Of a stretch of DNA of 64,000 bases, positions 9,041-18,158 are shown one piece after another. Position numbers and translations under genes: made by a program. The DNA lies in the NCBI RefSeq assembly GCF_900078395.1, contig NZ_FKLA01000009.1:1192614-1256613 (forward strand), given 5' to 3'. The notes under the pieces were generated by a model. It did no database searches. It was given only the letters and a program-made list of their open reading frames with translations, and was not told the origin of the DNA. Every line of letters begins with the position of its first letter. Within the stretch, counting starts at the first letter, position 1. Source of the DNA: Anaerotruncus rubiinfantis (GTDB taxonomy: Bacteria > Bacillota > Clostridia > Oscillospirales > Ruminococcaceae).

Positions 9041-10384
9041 ATGGATTTGTCAAGTCATAAGAAACGAAATCAATGGGCGTCCAGGCTGGGATTTATCCTT
9101 GCGACGGCGGGCGCGGCGGTCGGGCTGGGAAACCTGTGGAAGTTCCCATACCTGATGGGAAAGAACGGGGGATTCCAGTTTTTAGCGGCTTATCTGGTGT
9201 TTGTGGTGCTGCTGGGGCTCCCGGTGATGATCACCGAGATGTCCATCGGCAGGTATACCCAGCGCAACCCGGTGGACGCCTACCGTACCATCAACCGCAA
9301 AACCACCTTCATCGGGGTGATGGGGGTGCTTTCCGCCTTTATCATCCTCTCTTATTATAGTGTGATCGGCGGCTGGATTCTCAAATATATCGCTTCCTAT
9401 GCGACCACCTTTGCCGCGCCGGTGGATTTTGCGGCCTATATTGCCGAACCGGTGCAGCCAGTGGTATGGCATTTGGTATTCATGCTTGCCACCTGCATCA
9501 TCTGCTATAAGGGCACTCATGGCATTGAAAAGGCGTCCACCATCATGATGCCGGCGCTTTTCATCATTCTGGTCATTATCATTGTGCGCTCGGTGACCCT
9601 GCCGGGCGCGGGGGACGGGCTGCGGTTTATCTTTTCCGCGACCGGCTCCAAGTTCAGCTTTGCATCGCTGGCGGCTGCGCTGGGACAGGTGTTCTATTCG
9701 CTTTCGCTCTGTATGGGCATCACGATCACCTATGGCAGCTATCTCGGCCGCCATGCGGACATCCCCAAAAGCTGTCTGACAGTGGCTGGGCTTGACACAG
9801 CGGTGGCGGTGCTTGCGGGCCTGGCGATCTTTCCGGCGGTCTTTTCGTTCGGACTTGAGCCGGCGCAGGGGCCAAGTCTCATCTTTGGGACGCTCCCGAA
9901 GGTTTTCCAGGAACTGTACGGGGGGCTTTTCTTCGCGCTGCTCTTCTTCATCCTGCTATTCTTCGCGGCATTGACCTCCGCGATCGCGCTGCTCGAATGT
10001 GTGATTTCCTTCACGATGGACGACCTGCACTGGAGCCGTAAAAAGTCGGTGCTGGTTCTGGGGCTACTGGTATTCCTGGCCGGTGTGCCGAGCGCGCTCT
10101 CCTATGGAGTCCTTGCTGATTTCACCATTCTGAACTATTCCTTCTTCGATTTCATGGGGATGCTCACCGACAACATCCTTATGCCGCTGGGCGGTATCGC
10201 GATGTGTGTTTACATCGGCTGGTTCTGGGGCCCCGGAAAACTCATCGCCCATATCGAATCGGACGGCATCAGCTTCAAGCTGAAAAAGGCCTGGCTCTGG
10301 TGTGTGCGGATTATCACTCCGGTGATGATAACAATTGTCACCATCATTGGGTTTATCAGTATCTACAACACCGTGCGCGGATAA
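9041..10384 (+). CDS. Neurotransmitter:sodium symporter (NSS/SNF) family transporter
   Basis: This 447-residue membrane protein has about 11 transmembrane segments, as in bacterial NSS proteins of the LeuT/MhsT/TnaT group. TM1 carries the hallmark AAVGLGNLWKFPY, which forms the unwound sodium and amino-acid site. The next conserved stretch, EMSIGRYTQRNP, is also typical. It most likely imports a neutral or aromatic amino acid with sodium. The start is an ATG after GACGGGGTG. It stands as its own unit after a strong terminator, with two small enzyme genes behind it. Confidence 0.93.
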   Translation: MDLSSHKKRNQWASRLGFILATAGAAVGLGNLWKFPYLMGKNGGFQFLAAYLVFVVLLGLPVMITEMSIGRYTQRNPVDAYRTINRKTTFIGVMGVLSAFIILSYYSVIGGWILKYIASYATTFAAPVDFAAYIAEPVQPVVWHLVFMLATCIICYKGTHGIEKASTIMMPALFIILVIIIVRSVTLPGAGDGLRFIFSATGSKFSFASLAAALGQVFYSLSLCMGITITYGSYLGRHADIPKSCLTVAGLDTAVAVLAGLAIFPAVFSFGLEPAQGPSLIFGTLPKVFQELYGGLFFALLFFILLFFAALTSAIALLECVISFTMDDLHWSRKKSVLVLGLLVFLAGVPSALSYGVLADFTILNYSFFDFMGMLTDNILMPLGGIAMCVYIGWFWGPGKLIAHIESDGISFKLKKAWLWCVRIITPVMITIVTIIGFISIYNTVRG

Positions 10385-10411
10385 AATGATATTGGGGAGA
10401 AGGAATACGTC

Positions 10412-10954
10412 ATGAATCTGGAAACGCGCCGGTTGATTTTGCGTCCATGGCGGGACACGGATGCGGAAGATTTATTTGCATATGCAAAAGATCCCCTGGT
10501 GGGCCCGGCCGCAGGCTGGCCGCCGCATACAAGTGTGGAAGACAGCCGCGGGATCATAAGGACCGTGCTGTCCGCGCCCGAGACTTATGCGGTTGTGCTC
10601 AAAGAAACCGGACAGCCCGTGGGAAGTGCCGGACTTATGATCGGGAAGGCAAGCAACTTTCAAATTGGCGAAAACGAGGGGGAACTCGGTTATTGGATCG
10701 GGGTGCCGTATTGGGGAAAGGGGCTCATCCCCGAAGCGGCGCGGGAGCTGCTGCGGCATGGTTTTGAGAATTTGCACCTGGAAAAAATCTGGTGCGGCTA
10801 TTTTGACGGCAACGAAAAATCCCGCCGTGTGCAGGAAAAATGTGGATTCGTCTATCATCACACAAATAAGGAAATCGCATGTGAGCTGATGGGGGATATC
10901 CGGACAGAACATATTTCCTGCTTGACAAAAGACGCCTGGAAAAGCGCCCGGTAA
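10412..10954 (+). CDS. GNAT acetyltransferase, RimJ/RimL type
   Basis: This 180-residue protein starts with the RimJ/L-like signature [11 protein letters not shown] and contains [17 protein letters not shown], in which [10 protein letters not shown] is the acetyl-CoA loop. The C-terminal [10 protein letters not shown] matches the family. A GGGGAGAAGG site precedes the ATG. Substrate could be a protein N-terminus or a small amine; context does not help. Confidence 0.88.
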   Translation: MNLETRRLILRPWRDTDAEDLFAYAKDPLVGPAAGWPPHTSVEDSRGIIRTVLSAPETYAVVLKETGQPVGSAGLMIGKASNFQIGENEGELGYWIGVPYWGKGLIPEAARELLRHGFENLHLEKIWCGYFDGNEKSRRVQEKCGFVYHHTNKEIACELMGDIRTEHISCLTKDAWKSAR

Positions 10955-10979
10955 ACAATCCATATCGGGAGGTAATGGT

Positions 10980-11408
10980 GTGATGGAGGACGCGCTGAAA
11001 ATTAAACTGTACGCATTTACGGTGGATTGCAAAAATCCACAGGAACTGGCGGCATTCTATGCGGCGCTGCTTCATTGGGAAATCCCGTTTTCCAATGAAG
11101 AATGGGCGTGCCTGGGCGCTCCGGGAACCAATCAGGGGGAATATCCCGGCATCCTGTTCCAGCGAAACCCCACGTATGAACCGCCCGTATGGCCGCAGGA
11201 GCCGCAAGCGCAGCAGCAGATGGCGCATATGGATTTTGCTGTGAACGATCTGGAAAAAGCCGTCCAGCATGCGGTCGATTGTGGGGCGAAGGTGGCGGAC
11301 AAGCAGTTCTCCGATGACTGGAGGGTGATGTTTGATCCCGCCGGGCACCCGTTTTGCTTATGCCAGATGAAATCAGTCATCGAGAGTCCCTATTTTGCAC
11401 TGCGATAG
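10980..11408 (+). CDS. VOC (glyoxalase-like) family protein
   Basis: This 142-residue protein has two beta-alpha-beta-beta-beta units: KLYAFTVDCKNPQELAAFYAALL and MDFAVNDLEKAVQHAVDCGAKV, closing with FDPAGHPFCLCQ. It belongs to the glyoxalase/bleomycin-resistance-like superfamily, but lacks the canonical His at the first metal position, so metal catalysis is doubtful. The start is GTG at 10980 or ATG at 10983 behind GGGAGG. Confidence 0.82.
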   Translation: MMEDALKIKLYAFTVDCKNPQELAAFYAALLHWEIPFSNEEWACLGAPGTNQGEYPGILFQRNPTYEPPVWPQEPQAQQQMAHMDFAVNDLEKAVQHAVDCGAKVADKQFSDDWRVMFDPAGHPFCLCQMKSVIESPYFALR

Positions 11409-11420
11409 AAAAGTATAAAA

Positions 11421-11456
11421 AGAATGCGGTCGGTTGAAACCGGCCGCATTCTTTTA
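11421..11456. terminator. Convergent terminator between the VOC and HD-GYP genes
   Basis: A 15-bp stem with one G-T pair (11421-11435 with 11438-11452) is flanked by an A-rich left side and a T-run on the right. It can serve both converging transcripts. Confidence 0.75.
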
Positions 11457-11462
11457 TAAGTT

Positions 11463-13988
11463 TCAGCTATTTTCTGTTACATAAGGATGCACCTGAATCC
11501 TACCCGCGCGAACCTCTTCCACAAAGACCTTCGCAAGCCTTGGGTCGAACTGGCGCCCGGCCTGATCTTCGATCTCCTTAATGGCGAAATCGACCGGAAG
11601 AGCCTGCTTATAGGAACGTTTGGAGGTCATTGCGTCGAACGAATCGGCGATTGCAAGGCAGCGGGCCGCGATGGGGATATCCTCCCCGGAGATGCCGCGC
11701 GGGTAGCCTTTGCCGTCCCAGCGTTCGTGGTGGCCGATGACGGCCGGGATGACGTAATCAAGCGAGGGCAGGTGGCGGATCATGGCGATCGAATGCTCCA
11801 CATGGGTTTTCATCGTTTCAAATTCCTCCCGGGTCAGCCTGCCAGGTTTGTTGAGGATCTCCTCCGGGATGCCGATTTTGCCGATGTCGTGCAGCAAAGC
11901 GGCCTCACGGATGATTTCGATGTGGTCCTTGTTGAGGTTCAGCGCAACCGCCAAAGCGGTGGAATATTCCGCCACATTCTGCGAGTGGCTGAAGGTGTAA
12001 TGGTCCTTGGCGTCAATCGCGGCGGTCAGCGCGTAGATCGTGGAGGCATATTCGGCGTAGACGCCTGTTGCCACAGGGGAATCTTTCACATCGATCAGCT
12101 CGCCCTTTTTCTGAAGCGAATAGATGATGATCTTGTTTTTCCCGCTGCGTTTGGCGTTGAATACCGCCATATCGGCATTGCCGACCAGCTGTTTGACATT
12201 CGACGCGGCATAAGGATAAGCGCAGACGCCGCCGGAGAGGGTAAGCGCCCGCAGCGCGGCTCCTTTGGCATGCTTATTCATATCAATGATCTGCTGCTTG
12301 ATCGTACAGGCGAGGTTATAGGCCGCCATCGCGTCGTAACAGGGCAGGATGATGGCAAATTCCTTGCCGCCGTACCGGGCGGGAATACCATTCTGCCCGA
12401 CACAGGCAGTGATGATCCGCGCGATACTCTGCAGTGCGAGGTCGCCCTCCATATTGCCGTAAAGCTGGTTATAGAGCTTGAAATCGTCGACATTGAGGAT
12501 CACGAGCGCAAGCGAACGGTCACGGCAGCGTTCGAATTCCTCGTCCAGTTTTTCGTAGAAGAATTTGCGGTTCAGAAGCCCGGTGAGATTGTCGATGCGG
12601 GATTCATAGTAAGCTTTTTCATAGAGCTTCGCGTTTTTGATGGCGATGGAAACGATCGAGTTGACCGATTCCAGGAAGGTTACGTCGTCAAAGGTGTAAT
12701 TGTCGTGCTTATACTTTTTGGCAAGGCACAGGATGCCGACCAGCTCCTCGTCGCAGACGAGCGGTACGAGACATTCGATGTCCAGATCGCGCAGCTGCCG
12801 CTTCTCGCTTTCCCACATCGATTTATACGGTACGGTGCGGGAAAATTCCTTGAGGATGAGACAGTTTTCCTGCTCGCGCATCCACCGCACGCAGGGGTTG
12901 GTAAACGAGATTGCAAAGCTGTGGGAGTCGAGCGGACTGGCTGACGCCATTGTCCGGTAAAACTGGGTTTTGTCATCCGCAAGACAGACATAGACCTTTT
13001 CCACGTCGACCGCGCTCTTGACGACGGTGACAAGCTGGTCGAGAATGTCATCCAGATTCAGGCTTTTGGAAATATTCGTGGAGAAATCGCGCAGCTGCTG
13101 GGTGCGGGCGGCCTCCTCCTTGATGAAGAGGTTGTCGAGCAGTGTTTTCATCAGTTTATACATGGTGAAGGTGAGCACCGCAAAGACAATTGCGATGACC
13201 AGCGTGGTCGAATCGGAGAACTGCGGGAAGAAACGCCGGATGAAATCCTCCAGCGGCCGCACCATGTTGATGAAGAGCAGAGAGGAGAAGATCGCGGCGA
13301 GCAGATAGGTGGTGCCGCGCGAGACAAGCAGGGTCAATTTGAACAGCCTGCGCTTATAGAGCGCGTAGAACATGAAACCGGCATTGATGATGCCGGAGAG
13401 GGTATCGCCGGGAAAACGGCCGATGAATGGGAAGGAGGCCGCGATGTTGCCGAAAAAGAGGATTGCCAGCCCGATTAGCACCGGCGTGATTCTGGTGGAG
13501 GCTGTGCCGTTCTTTTTGATGTCCTTGACCACCATCAGGATGATCGAGAGCACCACCGCCATGCAGAAAAAGACCGGGATCGCAACCAGCGGGCTCATGT
13601 CGTAGATAAAGCTGGCCTGCCCGTCACCGATGTCCAGAACCTGCGGGTTGGTGATGAACACATCGCATAGGCTCATGATGAGGATGATCGCCGTGCCCGC
13701 CGTCCAGGCGCCGCGCAGGAAATACCCCTTGTAACCAAGGAAATCACACATGAAATTGTAGTAGAAAAGCGGGATGCAGAACATGCCGAGGTTTGAAACC
13801 TGGCACCAGAACGGGACGCCGGGATAGAGCTGCATGCGCATGAAGAAAGAGCCGCCGGTCCACATGATGAAGATGATCAGCAGCGCGATGAACGAATAGA
13901 TCACCTTGTTTTTCTTTGCGGCCAGGAAGGCAAGCAGCAAAAACAGATAGCAGGAAAGGGCGGTCAGCGGGACTGCTACAAAGATCAT
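11463..13988 (-). CDS. Membrane 7TM-GAF-GGDEF-HD-GYP signalling protein
   Basis: This 841-residue protein has an N-terminal block of about seven to eight transmembrane helices (1-270), a GAF domain (about 310-460), a GGDEF-like domain (about 475-630, motif GGKEF) and a C-terminal HD-GYP phosphodiesterase (about 645-835). The HD-GYP domain retains HDIGK, the HVEHS histidine and GHHERWDGKGYPRG, so c-di-GMP hydrolysis is likely. GGKEF replaces the usual acidic residue, so synthase activity is doubtful. Its ATG overlaps the stop of the GH3 gene by four bases, tying signal turnover to that enzyme. It is the last gene of a three-gene operon. Confidence 0.93.
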   Translation of the reverse strand: MIFVAVPLTALSCYLFLLLAFLAAKKNKVIYSFIALLIIFIMWTGGSFFMRMQLYPGVPFWCQVSNLGMFCIPLFYYNFMCDFLGYKGYFLRGAWTAGTAIILIMSLCDVFITNPQVLDIGDGQASFIYDMSPLVAIPVFFCMAVVLSIILMVVKDIKKNGTASTRITPVLIGLAILFFGNIAASFPFIGRFPGDTLSGIINAGFMFYALYKRRLFKLTLLVSRGTTYLLAAIFSSLLFINMVRPLEDFIRRFFPQFSDSTTLVIAIVFAVLTFTMYKLMKTLLDNLFIKEEAARTQQLRDFSTNISKSLNLDDILDQLVTVVKSAVDVEKVYVCLADDKTQFYRTMASASPLDSHSFAISFTNPCVRWMREQENCLILKEFSRTVPYKSMWESEKRQLRDLDIECLVPLVCDEELVGILCLAKKYKHDNYTFDDVTFLESVNSIVSIAIKNAKLYEKAYYESRIDNLTGLLNRKFFYEKLDEEFERCRDRSLALVILNVDDFKLYNQLYGNMEGDLALQSIARIITACVGQNGIPARYGGKEFAIILPCYDAMAAYNLACTIKQQIIDMNKHAKGAALRALTLSGGVCAYPYAASNVKQLVGNADMAVFNAKRSGKNKIIIYSLQKKGELIDVKDSPVATGVYAEYASTIYALTAAIDAKDHYTFSHSQNVAEYSTALAVALNLNKDHIEIIREAALLHDIGKIGIPEEILNKPGRLTREEFETMKTHVEHSIAMIRHLPSLDYVIPAVIGHHERWDGKGYPRGISGEDIPIAARCLAIADSFDAMTSKRSYKQALPVDFAIKEIEDQAGRQFDPRLAKVFVEEVRAGRIQVHPYVTENS

Positions 13989-15634
13989 AAGTAGACGCAG
14001 CCCCCTTCCAGCGAGAGGTCGCGTTCCTGGAAACGCAGCAGTTCGAGCATATCATAGGAGGACGGGTTGATCCGTCGGATCGTGTGCCCGGTGGCTTTCC
14101 GATAGGCGGCGACCGTTCCGGATTTCAGGAAGGTGATCTTGAGCGGATCGATGCCGAGCAGCCGTTTCAGGTCGTGGTAATCGCTGTCGAAATAGGTGAA
14201 GTAGACGCTCAGATGCTCCTCCAGCACCTGGCGGGAGAGCGCGCTCGATTCGACCGCCTCCTGGCTCATTTCAACGTACATATGCAGATACGGCCGGCCC
14301 TCCTCGTTGTATTCCTTGAGGGCGAACCATTCGGCGATCCCGAGCTTTGAAAGCCGGATGACCTCCTCGATGGAGGCCTCGGTGATGCGGGTGAAGCCAC
14401 CGATATCGATGACAGTGGGAACCCGGTCGACATAAGCGAACCGCGGCAGGCGGATACCGGAGGATTGGCTGCCCATCCCGAGGCACCGGTAAACGTCGCC
14501 CACACGGTAACGCATGAAGGCGCCGCCCTTAAAGACACTGATGACCAGCTCGTAGTTCTGGTTCGGGACCAGCTCGTCCATGAGATAGGTCTTGGGTTTG
14601 TAAGAGGGGTCCGTAAAGTTGCGCAGCATCTCGTTTTCCGGGATGAATTCATAGAAACAGGCGTCCGGGAAGAGGTAAAGCCCGTTTTTCTCCCAGCTTT
14701 CACAGCCGATGCAGGTGGGCTCGGTCCCCGCCATGATTTCCAGTGGCCGCACGCCCCAGAATTCCTCGAGCGCGCGCTTATAGTGGCTGCTGTCGGTGCC
14801 CGCACAGACGAAGCCCTTGAGGCGGAAAACATCCTTGGGCATGATCGGCGTGCCGTTCTTTTTGCTGTGGTAGCGGGCGGAAAGGTAACGGTAGATCATC
14901 TTCGGAGAGAAGCGGAGCGAATGACCGCCGTCATGTGCAGCGCCGGAAGCCCCCTTGGAGGAGATCATATCCCCGAAGCTGCTGCTGATGTAATAGGCCA
15001 CGCTGCTCAGGCCGAAAAAGATGTCGATCCCTTTTTGGAAACCGAGCTTGAAGCCGAGCTTGTTGCGCTGGGAGAAGGACATCTTCTCCGCAACCTTGAC
15101 CGGCGGCAGAAACTCCATGCTCATCTCATCTCCCAGGATGAGCGGCAGGATGCCGGTGGCGTAGGGCAGCGGCGCAAGGCCATAGAGCATTTTGTCGTTG
15201 TGGCCCACATTGAATTTCCCGCGCTCGTTGCTGGTGGACAGCACGAGGCAGGAGATGACATTGTTTTTATAGACGTCGAGCATGCTCTTGGTGTAAGGAG
15301 CGAGCTTGACCGGATGTTTGCCGCTTTCCCAGGTGGTCTGAATCCAGATGACCGGGTCGTCCGGGAGCATGTCGCCGCGTTTCTGGAGCAGGACGTCGGC
15401 GTAATCCGCATAATCGGTCAGCGGTACGCGCGCGCGAAACTCATCGATGGTATGCGGCGGCAAGCCGGGAAGGATACGTCTCCCCAGCTCGCAGTTGCAC
15501 CACATTTGAATCTGCTCAAGCATCAGACGTTTCTGGATCTCCATATAGGAGGGGAGATCCAGGTCCAAAAAGCCGCAATACTCCTGCCAGAGCAGATCAA
15601 ACTGCTGTTTTTTGAGCTTCTCCTCAAAGTTCAT
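13985..15634 (-). CDS. GH3-family acyl-adenylating / amido synthetase-like protein
   Basis: This 549-residue protein matches the length and motif order of GH3 proteins, adenylating enzymes that conjugate carboxylic acids to amino acids in plants. The phosphate-loop region reads TTWESGKHPVKLAPYT, the middle motif AGTEPTCIG, and the late motif MRYRVGDVYR corresponds to the conserved YRxGD. Bacterial members are uncharacterised in this setting. It is sandwiched between a membrane methyltransferase-like gene (one base away) and an HD-GYP gene (4-base overlap). Substrate unknown; no signal peptide. Confidence 0.85.
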   Translation of the reverse strand: MNFEEKLKKQQFDLLWQEYCGFLDLDLPSYMEIQKRLMLEQIQMWCNCELGRRILPGLPPHTIDEFRARVPLTDYADYADVLLQKRGDMLPDDPVIWIQTTWESGKHPVKLAPYTKSMLDVYKNNVISCLVLSTSNERGKFNVGHNDKMLYGLAPLPYATGILPLILGDEMSMEFLPPVKVAEKMSFSQRNKLGFKLGFQKGIDIFFGLSSVAYYISSSFGDMISSKGASGAAHDGGHSLRFSPKMIYRYLSARYHSKKNGTPIMPKDVFRLKGFVCAGTDSSHYKRALEEFWGVRPLEIMAGTEPTCIGCESWEKNGLYLFPDACFYEFIPENEMLRNFTDPSYKPKTYLMDELVPNQNYELVISVFKGGAFMRYRVGDVYRCLGMGSQSSGIRLPRFAYVDRVPTVIDIGGFTRITEASIEEVIRLSKLGIAEWFALKEYNEEGRPYLHMYVEMSQEAVESSALSRQVLEEHLSVYFTYFDSDYHDLKRLLGIDPLKITFLKSGTVAAYRKATGHTIRRINPSSYDMLELLRFQERDLSLEGGCVYL

Positions 15635-15635
15635 C

Positions 15636-16211
15636 TTAAAACTCCTCTGACGCCTTCAGCGTCTCAAGGCAACGTTTCACACTCTCAAAGTTCGGAATCA
15701 AAAACGGGACGGAAGCCTGGTAGGCCGGATATTCGGGAAACTGGCGCGGGAAAATGAACCGGTCCTGTATTACGACATACAGGAGGTTGAGCAGGGAAAA
15801 AAGGAACGCCGCAGCCAGCAGGCTGTTTTTACCCATGGCGAGCCATGCGGAGAAATAAGCGCCCGCGAACCACAGGACGCCTGGGTGCCGGCAGAGCGCA
15901 TAGACGCCGCGGTCATAAACCGCAGGCGGCCGCGTGGGGTCCGCCGGAACCGGCAGGACCATCACAATGAGCAGCGTATACGCGAGCAACAACAGAAAAA
16001 CCGCCGCCAGCGCCCAGAACAGGATCCTCAGAAAAACGGGCGGCAGAAAACCGTCGGAGGGCAGAACCGCTGCCTGGATGGTTGCATACAGCAAAAGGAG
16101 CGCTGCGAGGGGAAACAGAGCTTTCCCGGCAAAAGAACGGGCAGTGATGTTGTTGAGGTCATAACAAAGAAACATCAGAAAAGAAAAAGCGCCCAGAATC
16201 AGGTGCAGCAT
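15636..16211 (-). CDS. ICMT/PEMT-like integral membrane methyltransferase-like protein
   Basis: This 191-residue protein has about five transmembrane helices. The C-terminal half carries the isoprenylcysteine/phospholipid methyltransferase pattern: DRGVYALCRHPGVLWFAG, then a helix, then QDRFIFPRQFPEYPAYQ. The RHP and E residues are those used for SAM binding in that superfamily. GGAGG lies 3-5 bases outside the usual distance before the ATG. It leads the operon with the GH3 gene. Methylation of a lipid or acyl-type substrate made by its neighbour is inference. Confidence 0.75.
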   Translation of the reverse strand: MLHLILGAFSFLMFLCYDLNNITARSFAGKALFPLAALLLLYATIQAAVLPSDGFLPPVFLRILFWALAAVFLLLLAYTLLIVMVLPVPADPTRPPAVYDRGVYALCRHPGVLWFAGAYFSAWLAMGKNSLLAAAFLFSLLNLLYVVIQDRFIFPRQFPEYPAYQASVPFLIPNFESVKRCLETLKASEEF

Positions 16212-16538
16212 AGCAGCCTCCAGAAAGGAATTCTAATTTATTCTATCAAAGTTTTATCGCAATTGCAACAAAATTCGACGCTTTTATTCATAAATCGCAC
16301 AGGTACACAAAAAAATTAGCGGAAAGATTTGGTAAATGTGCTGACAGTCACAAAAATAAAATTTCAGTCACAAAAACAGTCGCAAATAGATAATAAAATG
16401 GAAAAATCTATACCGGTTTGCGACCGCGATTTCCCGCCGGATAGATTTCCTACTTCCTTTCTTTGAAAAAGTGTGATAAAATAACAGGGAACAGGCCAGT
16501 TGTATCCGGCCGGATGACATACGGGAGGTGCGGCGGTC
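16212..16538. other. Divergent intergenic region with direct repeats
   Basis: This AT-rich 327-base stretch separates the minus-strand ICMT-GH3-HD-GYP operon from the plus-strand sigma operon. It holds three direct repeats (16345-16387, listed separately) and a -10-like TAAAAT near 16489. No convincing -35 pair or coding frame was found. Confidence 0.6.
16345..16387. repeat. Three short direct repeats (CAGTCACAAAAA)
   Basis: CAGTCACAAAAA occurs at 16345-16356 and again at 16365-16376, followed at once by the variant CAGTCGCAAAT at 16377-16387. The starts are spaced 20 and 12 bases. Position between divergent operons suggests regulator binding sites. Confidence 0.55.
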
Positions 16539-17084
16539 TTGCTGGTGTATCTATCCTTGCTTGAGGAGGATCAGGACAAGTCAAAGTTTGAAACACTTTA
16601 TCTCACCTATCGCCAGATGATGTTCCGCACAGCAAACAGCATCCTGCATGACCCACAGCTCGCAGAGGATGCGGTGCAGCAGGCTTTTCTGCGCATCCTT
16701 GGCCATATGGATAAAATTACCTCTGCCGAGTGTCCCCAAACCAAAAGTTTCGTGGTTATTATAGTTAGAAACATCGCGATCAATCTCTACAATTCCCGCA
16801 GACGGCACGCGGTTCTTTCGCTCGACGAGCTGGAAGACTGGACGCCCGGCGACCTTTCGCCTGCCGGCGCAGTCGAAGCGCAGGACGATTACGAACGCCT
16901 CGCGGGATTGATTGCCAGCCTGCCGGAGAGTTACCGCGGCGTGCTTATGCTTAAGTACGACAACGGCTACTCCACCAAAGAGATTGCGCAGATGCTCGGG
17001 CTATCCGAAGAAAACGTGAAAAAACGGATTCAGCGGGCCAGGAAGAAACTTGAACAGGTGATGGGAGGTGTGAAGGCGCCATGA
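16539..17084 (+). CDS. ECF-type RNA polymerase sigma factor
   Basis: This 181-residue protein has the two-domain ECF layout: sigma region 2 (about 18-85, LAEDAVQQAFLRIL) and region 4 (about 120-175, LPESYRGVLMLKYDNGYSTKEIAQMLGLS with a helix-turn-helix). The TTG start is backed by GGGAGGTG. Its stop overlaps the ATG of the DUF4367 membrane protein by four bases, the typical sigma/anti-sigma arrangement. Confidence 0.93.
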   Translation: MLVYLSLLEEDQDKSKFETLYLTYRQMMFRTANSILHDPQLAEDAVQQAFLRILGHMDKITSAECPQTKSFVVIIVRNIAINLYNSRRRHAVLSLDELEDWTPGDLSPAGAVEAQDDYERLAGLIASLPESYRGVLMLKYDNGYSTKEIAQMLGLSEENVKKRIQRARKKLEQVMGGVKAP

Positions 17085-18148
17085 TGATGGATGACGAACT
17101 ATTTGCGCGCGCGGCGAGAAAAGCGGCCGGGCAGATGCTCGAAGAACTCCCGTCTGGAGAGCAGCCGGAACACCAGTTCTCCGAAACCTTTGAAAAGAAA
17201 ATGGAAAAAATGCTGCGTTCACAGCGCCGCCCGCAGTGGCAGCGCAGCCTGGGCAGGATTTCCCGCCGCGCGGCGGTGCTCGCGCTGGTGGCGTTTGTGG
17301 GGCTTTCCGCCTGCCTGATGGGCGTGGAGGCTTGGCGCGCACAATTTTTTCAGATGGTGGAGGAAAAATTCCCCGACCACAGCCGCATCACCTTTGAAAA
17401 CACCTCGGGCAGGGAAGTGCCGGAAGGCCCGTTCATCCCGTACGAGATCACCGATATTCCGGACGGGTTTACCTGCACCCAGTTTTCTTACAGTGATTTC
17501 TTTAATTATGCCGTCTATGAGGACGGCGAAGAGCACATGATTTCGTTTGACCAGAACAGGATCGATTCGATTGCCATCGGGCTCAACACCGAGGGCGCGA
17601 GCTTGGAGCCGATCACCCTGAACGGCGAACCGGCCCAGTTTTTAAGCAATCTTGGGATGCAGACGGTGCTTTGGTACGACGACCAGTACTGCTTTATGCT
17701 CACCAGCGACCTGCCGCGTGAAGAGACGCTGCGGATAGCCGGGAGCGTGCGTGTCAAAAATGTACCGGAAGGCCTGCCCAGCGGCTTTGACGCCGACATG
17801 GCGGCGGACAGGGGCGATGTGGTGCTGGCGCCGGAAGATAACCGAAATCTTGACAAACTCGACCGATTCATGAAAAATTTTGCCGCCGGGGTACCGGATG
17901 AGATCACGCTCAGCATTTTTACCGGGACAGGCGGCATCCGGCTGAGAAGCCTTGCGTATGATGGTTCCAAGATCACTTTTTACAGGGACGATTCCTTCGA
18001 CAAGGAATCGGATCAGCCCTGGGTTCAACAGGAGGATTTTGACAGCATTGAGATCGCAGAGGAACCTTTGGATGGCAAAACGACCTATATCATCAATCTT
18101 TACAGCAGCCATTATGACCATCCGACCGAGGTAGCCAGCTACCGATAG
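17081..18148 (+). CDS. DUF4367 membrane protein, probable anti-sigma factor
   Basis: This 355-residue protein has a short cytoplasmic segment (1-63), one transmembrane helix (about 64-85, VLALVAFVGLSACLMGVEAW) and an extracytoplasmic domain with the DUF4367 pattern (IPDGFTCTQFSYSD ... VLWYDDQYCFMLTS). Its overlap with the sigma gene and single-pass topology support an anti-sigma role. The cytoplasmic part lacks a zinc-binding HxxxCxxC motif, so binding would be of a non-ZAS type. The outer region may sense an envelope signal. Confidence 0.78.
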   Translation: MMMDDELFARAARKAAGQMLEELPSGEQPEHQFSETFEKKMEKMLRSQRRPQWQRSLGRISRRAAVLALVAFVGLSACLMGVEAWRAQFFQMVEEKFPDHSRITFENTSGREVPEGPFIPYEITDIPDGFTCTQFSYSDFFNYAVYEDGEEHMISFDQNRIDSIAIGLNTEGASLEPITLNGEPAQFLSNLGMQTVLWYDDQYCFMLTSDLPREETLRIAGSVRVKNVPEGLPSGFDADMAADRGDVVLAPEDNRNLDKLDRFMKNFAAGVPDEITLSIFTGTGGIRLRSLAYDGSKITFYRDDSFDKESDQPWVQQEDFDSIEIAEEPLDGKTTYIINLYSSHYDHPTEVASYR

Positions 18149-18158
18149 GAGGATCCAG

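Noticed and set aside
11487..12944. 485-codon open frame on the plus strand
   Set aside because: It is antisense to the HD-GYP gene, which has intact domains, and has no ribosome-binding site.
14465..15757. 430-codon open frame on the plus strand
   Set aside because: It is antisense to the GH3 gene; no domain is recognisable.
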